Below are positions 18,261 through 25,538 of a stretch of 64,000 nucleotides of DNA, piece by piece (the first letter of the stretch is position 1; each line of letters begins with the position of its first letter). This stretch comes from DATLMR01 sp035634255 (GTDB lineage Bacteria > Acidobacteriota > Blastocatellia > UBA7656), in assembly GCA_035634255.1 (NCBI GenBank), contig DASQDI010000040.1, positions 62,001 through 126,000 on the forward strand, given 5' to 3'. The position numbers and the translations under genes were made by a program. A model generated the notes under the pieces. That model searched no databases and had not been told where the DNA came from. It saw nothing but the letters and a program-made list of their open reading frames with translations.

Positions 18261-19871
18261 CTATTCGATGTAGCCGAGCGCGCGGAGCCTCTCGCGCAGC
18301 TGGGCCTCCTCGCCCTCGTTGTAGACCGTCTCCGCGTCGCCCCCCACTCCTATAGTCTGCCTGTAAGAGCTTCCCTGCCTCGCGGACTGCGCCCAGTCGG
18401 CGAAGACTTCGGAGATCGCCCTCCCGTCCATGTCGAGCGTGAGGGGGCACCCCAGGGATTGGAGCGCGGTCGGGCCGATGTCCCTCAGGTTCGGCTGCTC
18501 AATAAATCTCGCGTCGCGCCTGATCCCGCTGCCCCATGCGATAAATACCCCGTCGCGTGAGTGGGTGCCGGTGGTGGAGTCCGCCGGGACGATCACTTCG
18601 CCGTAGCTCGGCCGCTCGTTATAGACGTACTCGTCGAGGCGGGGGATCATCACGAGGTCCGGCAGACGGTCCGCGCCCAGACCCCTGAAAGCCTCGTCCC
18701 GCCGCATGACTCGCTCGAAGACCGGCTGGCCGTCGACGGGGGAGGTCAGGGACTTGATAGCCGCGCGGGCCTCTTTAACCACATCGTCATAGCCGCTTTC
18801 GGGGACGATGCCTTCGCTCTCGCGGCCCGCGAGGTTGACCCACACCCCCTTATCCTGCGCGAAGAAGGCGCGGGTCCGCGCCCAGTCTATCTCTTCGAGG
18901 AACGCCCTGCCGTGCCGCACTTTCTTATCGAGCACGTTGCCGCCGTCGGCCGCGGGCGCGAGTCGGCGGGAGACCTTTTCCCTGAATGATTTCAGCTTCG
19001 CGCGGCTGTTTCTGAGGGCCGGGGACTTGAAGGCGAGCAGCCCCTTATCGGCCAGCAGCTCATTCATGCGGACTTCGTATAATTCGGGGCAGAAGCCGTG
19101 ATCGGACACGACGAACAGCCGCGCGTCCCGAGGGAGCTTCTCCACTATCCGCCCGATTGCGCCGTCCAGCTGGACGTAAGTCTGGTGAATAAACTCGCGG
19201 AACTCGCGCGGGGTCGAGGGGTCGTGGCGCGGGTGCTCCGGGTCCATGTCGGCCCAGTAATCGTGCTGCGCGCGGTCGAGGACCGAAAAGACCACCATGA
19301 AAAAGTCCCAGTCTTCGCGGTCGAGCAGGAGCCTGGCCGCGCGCTCGTGCAGGTCGGTCGCGCGGCGGAACTCCGAGGCGCGCGCGCGCTTATCGGGCAG
19401 CCTGCCCGGCTCGATCAGGTAGTCGGGCAGGGCCTTGAGCAGCTCGCGCTTGAAGTCCGATGGGTAGGTGAATTCCGAGTCCATGCCGGGGGTGAGCATC
19501 CCAGTGACCATGACCCCGTTGAGCGGCTCGGGCGGGTAGGTGGTCGGGACGTTCAGCACGGCGGACCGCCCGCCGCGCGCGCTCAGGATGTCCCAGACGT
19601 GCCGCGTCATTATGTCGCGCCCGCTCATCGCGCGCACCTCATAACTCGAAGGGTTCTTTATGAACGGAGAGAAGACCCCGTGCATGCCTTCGCTCGTGCC
19701 GGTCGTGCAACTCGACCAGCCTGGGAAGCTGTTGGGCAGAATCGTCGAGCGAAGCGGGGCGCTTGAGCCCTCGCGCATCAGGCGCGAGATGACCGGCAGC
19801 CTGCCCGCTTCCGCGAGGGGCTTGATCAAGTCAAAGGTCGCCCCGTCTAATCCTATTATTACAGTCTTCAT
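18261..19871 (-). CDS. alkaline-phosphatase-superfamily phosphodiesterase, copy 4, with LGY tail (536 aa)
   Basis: GLDGATFDLIKPL at about 7-19 gives the first metal aspartate. TILPNSFPGWSSCTTG carries a Ser as the likely nucleophile and lacks the usual Ala-Trp, having Gly-Trp instead. LDRAQH, SDHGFCP and GTHSRDG supply the remaining ligands. The protein ends in an acidic helix with RERLRALGYIE. It has no signal peptide. Sequence divergence from the other copies is large outside the motifs, which argues for old duplications with distinct substrates rather than dosage copies. Confidence 0.86.
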   Translation of the reverse strand: MKTVIIGLDGATFDLIKPLAEAGRLPVISRLMREGSSAPLRSTILPNSFPGWSSCTTGTSEGMHGVFSPFIKNPSSYEVRAMSGRDIMTRHVWDILSARGGRSAVLNVPTTYPPEPLNGVMVTGMLTPGMDSEFTYPSDFKRELLKALPDYLIEPGRLPDKRARASEFRRATDLHERAARLLLDREDWDFFMVVFSVLDRAQHDYWADMDPEHPRHDPSTPREFREFIHQTYVQLDGAIGRIVEKLPRDARLFVVSDHGFCPELYEVRMNELLADKGLLAFKSPALRNSRAKLKSFREKVSRRLAPAADGGNVLDKKVRHGRAFLEEIDWARTRAFFAQDKGVWVNLAGRESEGIVPESGYDDVVKEARAAIKSLTSPVDGQPVFERVMRRDEAFRGLGADRLPDLVMIPRLDEYVYNERPSYGEVIVPADSTTGTHSRDGVFIAWGSGIRRDARFIEQPNLRDIGPTALQSLGCPLTLDMDGRAISEVFADWAQSARQGSSYRQTIGVGGDAETVYNEGEEAQLRERLRALGYIE

Positions 19872-19933
19872 CTGGTGACCAGAAAAACCGCCGTCCGGAT
19901 CGCGGAGCGGTGATCATTTCCCGTTAATCGCGG

Positions 19934-21331
19934 TTACGCGCGGCTCAGCATCGAGCGCCCGTCCATGCTCTGAGGGACGGGCAGCCCCATCGAGTCGAGC
20001 AAGGAAGGCGCGATGTCCGTGATGTGAGGCTTCCCGGACCTGAGCGGGCCCGCCTCCGCGCTGATGTAGAGGGTCGCGTCGTCCTGCGTGTGCATCCCCG
20101 TGAACACTTCGCGGTCCATCAGCTCGCGCTTATTCACCGCCCCCTTGAGGTCGTAGCCGTAAACGGGCTGGACGCAGAGGTCGGGCGCGAAGCCGAGGCA
20201 CGGGCCGTTGAACAGCTCGTCGCGGTCATAGATTCGCTTTATGATCGGGGTCCCCTCCGCCGTGATTTCAGAAAGTCCGCGCTTGATCTCCCCGAGCAAC
20301 GCCGGCGCGTCGGCCTTATCGACGGTGCCTCCGGGGTACCTCCCTTTGTAGTTCAGGTAGATCCGGCCGGGGTCCATCGCGAACGCGCGCGAGCCCCCGT
20401 CGATGTCTTCGACCGAGCGCGCGTTGTCTTTGAGCCTGAGGTAGCCGTTGTCCATCAGCCAGCGGTTGAGGTAGACCTGTTGCCTGATGCCCGTGAAGCC
20501 GTGGTCGCTCATTATCATGAACGTCTCGCCGCGAAGCCGCTCGGCAATCGCCCCGAGGAAATTATCGACGCGGCCATAGAACTCGCGGAATGCCGAATGA
20601 TACTTGTGGCCGGGGTTTTCGATGGCGTCCATGAAGAAATGCTGCAACCGGTCCGTCTCGGTGACCACCCCGATGAAGAGGTCCCACCGGCCCGCGTCGT
20701 ACTGCTCAAGCAGCATCTTCACCCGCCGGTCGAGGGTCGTGAGGATCTCGTCCATCAAAGCGTCGTGCGACTCCTGGACCTTGCGCGCGTCCACGTCTAT
20801 CCGGTAATCCATCTCGCGCAGGCGAGGGACGAGCTCGGGCGGGTAGGTCGCCTTGTTCAAATCGACCGCGACGAACCCGGAGACCAGCACCCCGTTCAGA
20901 GGCTTCGCCGGATACGTGGACGGTACGTTGATGACGGTCGAGCGGCGGCCCGCGCGGCCCACGGCATCCCACAGGGTCTCGCTCTGAATGTGGCGCGAGT
21001 TCGGGAAATAAATCTTGTAGCTGTTCGGCTGCAGGTCGAGAAAGCCATATATGCCGTGGCGTCCGGGATTGGCCCCCGTCATGAAAGAGGTCCAGGCGAC
21101 CGACGAGATGTCGGGGATGGCCGTGTCCATCTGTAGCAGGCTCCCGCGCTCCGCGAGCCTGCGAAAGTTCGGCATGGTGCCGTCTTCGATGAAGCGCCTG
21201 ACGAGCGTGCAGGGAGTCCCGTCGAGGCCCACGAGCACCGCCCGCCTGTTCGCGGCCTTCGTCACTTCTTCTTTCCGAGGGGCCTCCTGAGAGGCCGGCG
21301 GCCGGGACTTGAACTTATCAAATAACCCCAT
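19934..21331 (-). CDS. alkaline-phosphatase-superfamily phosphodiesterase, copy 5, without LGY tail (465 aa)
   Basis: The start ATG at 21331 adds a charged leader of about 30 residues before the first strand (AVLVGLDGTPC). PDISSVAWTSFMTGANPGRH holds the probable Ser nucleophile, TDRLQH and SDHGFTG give metal ligands, and GMHTQDD near the end supplies the last histidine. The protein stops at SMDGRSMLSRA with no LGY tail. It is the first phosphodiesterase after cysC in the transcript, 68 bases downstream, with a hairpin in the gap (21354-21390). The reaction class follows from the family. The substrate is unknown. Confidence 0.86.
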   Translation of the reverse strand: MGLFDKFKSRPPASQEAPRKEEVTKAANRRAVLVGLDGTPCTLVRRFIEDGTMPNFRRLAERGSLLQMDTAIPDISSVAWTSFMTGANPGRHGIYGFLDLQPNSYKIYFPNSRHIQSETLWDAVGRAGRRSTVINVPSTYPAKPLNGVLVSGFVAVDLNKATYPPELVPRLREMDYRIDVDARKVQESHDALMDEILTTLDRRVKMLLEQYDAGRWDLFIGVVTETDRLQHFFMDAIENPGHKYHSAFREFYGRVDNFLGAIAERLRGETFMIMSDHGFTGIRQQVYLNRWLMDNGYLRLKDNARSVEDIDGGSRAFAMDPGRIYLNYKGRYPGGTVDKADAPALLGEIKRGLSEITAEGTPIIKRIYDRDELFNGPCLGFAPDLCVQPVYGYDLKGAVNKRELMDREVFTGMHTQDDATLYISAEAGPLRSGKPHITDIAPSLLDSMGLPVPQSMDGRSMLSRA

Positions 21332-21353
21332 AAATCCGTCCTGAGATAAAGGT

Positions 21354-21390
21354 GCCGGGCAGCGCGAGCGACTTCACCACTCTGCCCGGC
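21354..21390 (-). repeat. hairpin in the gap between cysC and phosphodiesterase copy 5
   Basis: GCCGGGCAG at 21354-21362 is the exact reverse complement of CTGCCCGGC at 21382-21390, giving a 9-bp stem with a 19-base loop. There is no T-tract after it, so it is more likely an mRNA processing or stability element, or a partial attenuator, than a full terminator. Confidence 0.4.
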
Positions 21391-21399
21391 GGTATCGCT

Positions 21400-22005
21400 T
21401 TATACGTAGCCGAGCGCTTCGAGGCGGCGGCGGACCTCTTCCTCATCCTCTTCGCTGTAGCCCTCGGTTTGGGAGGCGGCCACGAGGCCCAACTCTTCGA
21501 GCCTGGAGATGATGCGGGCGGCGCTCTGCTCCGGCGTCTCGGAGTCGGTGTGGACCGTCACCTCGGGCGAGGCGGGCGGCTCGTAAGGGTCATCGACCCC
21601 CGTGAAATTCCTGATCTCGCCGGCGAGCGCCTTCTTGTAAAGCCCTTTGACATCACGGTCGGAGAGCACGTCTATCGGGCACTCGACGTAGACCTCGACG
21701 AACGAGCCTATTTGCCGGCGCACCTCTTCGCGGACCGCGCGGTAAGGGGAGATTGCCGCCGCTATCGCCACCACCTCGTTCCGCGTGAGCAGGTCGCACA
21801 CGAAACCTATGCGGCGGATGTTCGTGTCGCGGTCCTCTTTCGAAAACCCGAGCCCTTTCGAGAGGTTCGTGCGGATCACGTCGCCGTCGAGAACTTCGAC
21901 CTTATGCCCGCGCGCTTTAAGTTCGCCCTCGACCAGCCGCGCGAGGGTCGTCTTGCCCGCGCCGGAAAGCCCTGTAAACCACAAAGTGAATCCTTTTCGT
22001 TCCAT
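21400..22005 (-). CDS. cysC: adenylylsulfate (APS) kinase with an LGY-type C-terminal tail (201 aa)
   Basis: An APS kinase converts APS and ATP to PAPS, the sulfuryl donor. The P-loop GLSGAGKTT lies at residues 14-22, followed by LDGDVIR at 39-45 and the GFSKEDRDTNIRRIGF block, all diagnostic of CysC. The enzyme core ends near residue 175. An added C-terminal segment of about 25 residues (YSEEDEEEVRRRLEALGYV) matches the tails of three neighbouring phosphodiesterases, which APS kinases normally lack. GGAG with 5-base spacing precedes the ATG. It is the first gene of the minus-strand cluster. No ATP sulfurylase or sulfotransferase lies in this window, so the use of PAPS here is open. Confidence 0.93.
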   Translation of the reverse strand: MERKGFTLWFTGLSGAGKTTLARLVEGELKARGHKVEVLDGDVIRTNLSKGLGFSKEDRDTNIRRIGFVCDLLTRNEVVAIAAAISPYRAVREEVRRQIGSFVEVYVECPIDVLSDRDVKGLYKKALAGEIRNFTGVDDPYEPPASPEVTVHTDSETPEQSAARIISRLEELGLVAASQTEGYSEEDEEEVRRRLEALGYV

Positions 22006-22033
22006 TGTATCTCCGGTAACTTTTTTTCAACCC

Positions 22034-22067
22034 GCTAATTCTATTAGCAGAGAGAGCCATAATGCAA
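22034..22067 (-). promoter_or_regulatory. predicted promoter and palindromic operator upstream of cysC
   Basis: On the minus strand TTGCAT (22062-22067) and TAGAAT (22038-22043) are 18 bases apart and could serve as -35 and -10 boxes for the cysC-led cluster. The -10 box lies inside the inverted repeat GCTAAT-TCT-ATTAGC (22034-22048), a plausible repressor site. The assignment rests on consensus match only. Confidence 0.4.
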
Positions 22068-22689
22068 AGCTGCTGAATATACACGATCGGAGCCGCTTCG
22101 GAAAGTCCCGAAAGCTTCGCGCCGGTCGGCGGGGCGGGAAGTTTGCGGCTCAGCCCCGGCCCGCTTCGCCTCTGACCGGCGCCAAGCCCGAAGGCCGAAT
22201 GGCTCCGGATAACCTGCCCCTGCCCCGCACGGAGCCTCAAATCAGGAGATTGAATCCTTCGGTAATTTATTATACAATCTGCGCGCAAGAGATTTCCGGC
22301 GGGACTCAATTGTGAGCTTGCGTTTATGCTCCAATCGGTTTACATCCGGCCTGTAATAGCCTTCGGAGTATTCAAACGCGAAACCTGCCATGGACTGGTG
22401 ATGAGAAGTTCACTCACACCCGGACGTGCGTAGTTATAATTATGAATTGCGCGGTGATAATGTTAATCCCGGAGCCTGTTGCCGCCCGGCAACCGAATCC
22501 GGGTCCCGCCCCGGTGACGCGCGGCCCCGCGCGGGTAATTACGATTTATTCTTTACCATTGCAACATTGCTTCACGCGACGCAATTTACGATCACGTAAA
22601 CCTCTGCTTTGTGTCCAGTAGTAGATTTGTTGAACTCTTTTGTCTGTGTCCGGGGGTGAGTGCAAACCTGAAATATTTCGGAGGTTTTT
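22068..22689. other. long divergent intergenic region
   Basis: About 620 bases between the cysC promoter and the duplicated permease hold no convincing gene. Frames found here lack ribosome-binding sites and family resemblance. A GC-rich hairpin (CGCGCGG-CC-CCGCGCG, 22518-22533) is the only clear structure. The permease start at 22690 is preceded by a good GGAGG. I could not identify a confident plus-strand promoter. Confidence 0.5.
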
Positions 22690-25098
22690 ATGGGCACCCT
22701 TTATCAAGACCTAGCTTACACCTTTCGAATTTTAGGTAAGGACATCCGGTTTACTCTTGTCGCGATAACGATGCTGGCCGTAGGCATCGGCCTGAATACG
22801 GCAGTGTTCAGTATCGTTAATGCCGTGCTGATTCAGCCGCTCCCTTATAAGGAGCCCGACCGGCTCCTTCAGGTTTCCGAATCGCACCCGGAATCACAGA
22901 GCCATGACATGGCCGCTACACCACGCAGCTACACCGAGTGGGACAAACAGCAGCAAGCCTTCGAGAGCATTTCCGCATATCGGGAGCAGTACTTCACAAT
23001 CATCGGAGGTTCGGAGCCGGAGCGCGTGTATGGGGCCGTCGTCTCCGGGACAACGTTTTCAACGCTGGGAGTCAGCCCGATCCACGGGCGGGTATTCCAA
23101 CCCGAAGAAGAAAAACCGGGCAATAACTATGTCGTGGTGCTGGGGCACGGCCTGTGGAAGCGGCGTTTCGGGGAAGACTTAAATATACTTAACCAGACAA
23201 TCTCATTCGATGGCAGAGGCTTTGTAGTAGTCGGCATTATGCCTCCCGATTTCGAGTTCCCGATAGGAAACACGAAGGTCGATTTATGGGTGCCTCTCGC
23301 CCTGCGGCCGAACGAAATAGAGCGCGGCGGACATAATCTCTCCGTGGTGGCGCGCCTCAGACCGGGAGTAACATTAGAGCGCGCTCAGGCGGAGATGAAT
23401 ACTATAGCCGGCCAGCTTGAGCAACAATACCCGGAAACGAATGGCGGATGGGTAGTAAGCCTGGAGCCGCTCGTACAGAAGATTGTGGGCGGCGTAGAAT
23501 CCACCTTGATGATCCTGCTGGGCGCGGTCGCCTGCGTGCTCCTGATCACCTGCGCCAACATCGCCAACCTGTTCCTCGCGAAAACCACCGCCCATCAGAA
23601 GGAGGTTGCGATCCGCGTTGCGCTCGGAGCGAGTCGGGGCCGCATAGCCCGGCTGTTCCTGACCGAAAGCCTCGTCCTCTCCTGTCTGGGAGGCGCGGTG
23701 GGGCTGCTGCTGGCCATAAGCGCGATGCAGTTCATAATTTCCATCGCCCCTGATAACATCCCTCGTATTGAAGAGGCCCGGATAGATACTAACGTGCTCG
23801 GCTTTACGCTAGTCGTCTCCCTCCTGACCGGAATACTGTTCGGCACTGTGCCGGCCATTAGGGCCTCAAGGTGGGAAGCCTTCTCCGTGCTTAAAGAGGT
23901 GGGCGCGCCCCTGTCGTACCTGCGCCACCGCAATCTGGGCAGTGCGCTCATGGTTGTCGAGATTGCTCTGACGCTGGTTTTATCCATCGGGGCTGCCTTA
24001 CTCATCAACAGCTTCATACGCCTGTACAGGGTCGATCCGGGGTTAGACACTGAGAGAGTGACGATCATGGAAGTATCGTTACCGGCTTTAAGGTATCGTG
24101 ACGCTCAGCAGCAGGCGGTATTCTATAAATCGGCATTGGACCGTTTCCGGTCCCTTCCTGAAATTCAGTCCGCCGGCCTGACGAGCAGCTTACCCCTGAG
24201 CGGCCTGGCTATCAGCAATTCCTTTGTCATCGAAGGCCGATCAACAGATGGGTCGCAACCCTCCTCCGCAGGTCACTACATTATCAGTCCGGATTACTTC
24301 AGGTCGATGGGAATAACACTGTTAAAAGGCCGAGATTTCACAGACCATGATTCGGAAACGACGCAGAAGGTGGCGATAATAAACCTGACGATGGCTAAAC
24401 GTTTCTGGGGCGATGAGGACCCAATCGGATCCCGGATGATCATTTCGGGGGCTCCCCCCTGCGAGGTAATCGGAATCGTTCAGGATAACAAGCGGTCATC
24501 TCTGGACAGCGAAGTGCAACCCGAAATGTATGTCCCCTTCACGCAAGGCGGGTTCTTCCGCTCCGGCAAGTTCGTGGTTCGTACAAAATCTGAATCGTCA
24601 AACATCGCCGGAGCGTTGCGCGCGGGGATCGGCTCAATCGATAAGGATCTGGCCGTTTATAATTTAAGAACGATGGACCAGTTAATATCCGAATCACTCT
24701 CCAAGCGCCGTTTTGTGGTACTCCTGAGCGGACTGTTTGCTGCCATATCGATTATGATGGCGCTGATGGGCGTCTATAGCGTGCTGTCGTACTCGGTCAA
24801 CCAGAGGAGGCAGGAGTTTGGTATACGCATGGCGCTCGGCGCGCAGCAGGGCGACGTGGTCAGGCTCGTAGTAAAACACGCGCTCCTGGTCATCCTTGTC
24901 GGCGCTGTGTTCGGCCTTACGGCCTCTTTAGCAGCCACCCAATTTCTTACGAGTATGCTGTATGAAATAACCTCTACAAACTTTCAGACCTATCTTATCG
25001 CCACGGGTCTGGTCACCGTTATTTCGCTGATAGGGTGCTACCTCCCCGCCCGGAGAGCGGCAAAGGCCGATCCGATCTTATCCTTACGGAGTGAGTGA
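22690..25098 (+). CDS. duplicated MacB/FtsX-type permease, acidobacterial orphan class (802 aa)
   Basis: GGAGG is placed 6 bases before the ATG. The N-terminus (DLAYTFRILGKDIRFTLVAI, then LAVGIGLNTAVFSIVNAVLI) is the signature of the duplicated orphan permeases abundant in Acidobacteriota. A periplasmic MacB-like domain occupies about residues 50-250, then three helices with ALGASRGRIARLFLTES (FtsX domain 1). A second periplasmic domain and a second FtsX domain with RMALGAQQGDVVRLV end the protein. No ABC ATPase is encoded nearby, as is usual for this class. Its cargo and mechanism are unknown in the family. The base composition is less GC-rich than the cluster before it. Confidence 0.9.
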   Translation: MGTLYQDLAYTFRILGKDIRFTLVAITMLAVGIGLNTAVFSIVNAVLIQPLPYKEPDRLLQVSESHPESQSHDMAATPRSYTEWDKQQQAFESISAYREQYFTIIGGSEPERVYGAVVSGTTFSTLGVSPIHGRVFQPEEEKPGNNYVVVLGHGLWKRRFGEDLNILNQTISFDGRGFVVVGIMPPDFEFPIGNTKVDLWVPLALRPNEIERGGHNLSVVARLRPGVTLERAQAEMNTIAGQLEQQYPETNGGWVVSLEPLVQKIVGGVESTLMILLGAVACVLLITCANIANLFLAKTTAHQKEVAIRVALGASRGRIARLFLTESLVLSCLGGAVGLLLAISAMQFIISIAPDNIPRIEEARIDTNVLGFTLVVSLLTGILFGTVPAIRASRWEAFSVLKEVGAPLSYLRHRNLGSALMVVEIALTLVLSIGAALLINSFIRLYRVDPGLDTERVTIMEVSLPALRYRDAQQQAVFYKSALDRFRSLPEIQSAGLTSSLPLSGLAISNSFVIEGRSTDGSQPSSAGHYIISPDYFRSMGITLLKGRDFTDHDSETTQKVAIINLTMAKRFWGDEDPIGSRMIISGAPPCEVIGIVQDNKRSSLDSEVQPEMYVPFTQGGFFRSGKFVVRTKSESSNIAGALRAGIGSIDKDLAVYNLRTMDQLISESLSKRRFVVLLSGLFAAISIMMALMGVYSVLSYSVNQRRQEFGIRMALGAQQGDVVRLVVKHALLVILVGAVFGLTASLAATQFLTSMLYEITSTNFQTYLIATGLVTVISLIGCYLPARRAAKADPILSLRSE

Positions 25099-25113
25099 GG
25101 GGCATGAGCGTGC

Positions 25114-25142
25114 CGGGCCGGCTCCTTATGGCAACCGGCCCG
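25114..25142. terminator. hairpin between convergent genes
   Basis: CGGGCCGG (25114-25121) pairs with CCGGCCCG (25135-25142) around a 13-base loop. It lies just after the permease stop and before the end of the minus-strand peptide gene, where a bidirectional terminator would be expected. No T-tract is present, so the call is weak. Confidence 0.35.
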
Positions 25143-25159
25143 ACGGTTAGGCGTCGTTA

Positions 25160-25330
25160 TTAGGTTTCCGCGGGAGCATCAGAGCATTTGCACCTACTTC
25201 CGTCGCCCTCGCAAATTTGCCCTGAGCATACTTTCTTCCCATCGACAAAACATTCGCAGGCATAAGCGATTCCCAGAGACACGTTACACAGTGTCACCAG
25301 AAGAGCTAAGGTCATAAAGATTTTCTTCAT
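25160..25330 (-). CDS. small secreted cysteine-rich peptide (56 aa)
   Basis: The start ATG at 25330 has AAGGAG six bases upstream, which is excellent for this genome. Residues 1-24 form a signal peptide (MKKIF, then a hydrophobic core, ending AYA just before Cys25). The mature part has only 32 residues, six of them cysteine, at 25, 27, 35, 40, 47 and 49, in a near-symmetric CxC...C...C...CxC layout that suggests three disulfides or metal binding. The start overlaps the stop of the preceding mini-gene by ATGA. I do not recognise the family. The layout next to a six-bladed-propeller gene recalls the small NVEALA-type peptides beside propeller genes in Bacteroidota, but this is analogy only. Confidence 0.65.
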   Translation of the reverse strand: MKKIFMTLALLVTLCNVSLGIAYACECFVDGKKVCSGQICEGDGSRCKCSDAPAET

Positions 25331-25485
25331 ATCCTACTCCTTTTTTGGGAAAAATTGTTATCGCCCACTTCATTTTTAATCTGCACAGCTTGAGGCTGCC
25401 TCACGGTTGCTCCGAACTCATACGCCCCACAGATTCGCCGTATGGCGGCCCCCGATCCGTTGCTTGAGAACAAGGTGAATTTCAT
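25327..25485 (-). CDS. small hypothetical protein overlapping the cysteine-rich peptide gene (52 aa)
   Basis: A frame of 53 codons begins with ATG at 25485, preceded by AGAGG with 7-base spacing, and its TGA (25327-25329) overlaps the ATG of the next gene. The product starts MKFTLFSSNGSGAAIRRICG and is polar with one cysteine. It has no signal peptide or recognisable domain. The ribosome-binding site and exact ATGA coupling are the only support. It could be a translated leader that couples expression of the secreted peptide. Confidence 0.4.
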   Translation of the reverse strand: MKFTLFSSNGSGAAIRRICGAYEFGATVRQPQAVQIKNEVGDNNFSQKRSRI

Positions 25486-25538
25486 ATAATTGCCTCTTCG
25501 ATCTTTACAGCCCTCCCGGCGTCATTATTTCGACCGGG

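Noticed and set aside
22299..22689. Possible small genes in the long gap before the permease
   Set aside because: Short frames occur but none has a ribosome-binding site, signal sequence or recognisable motif.
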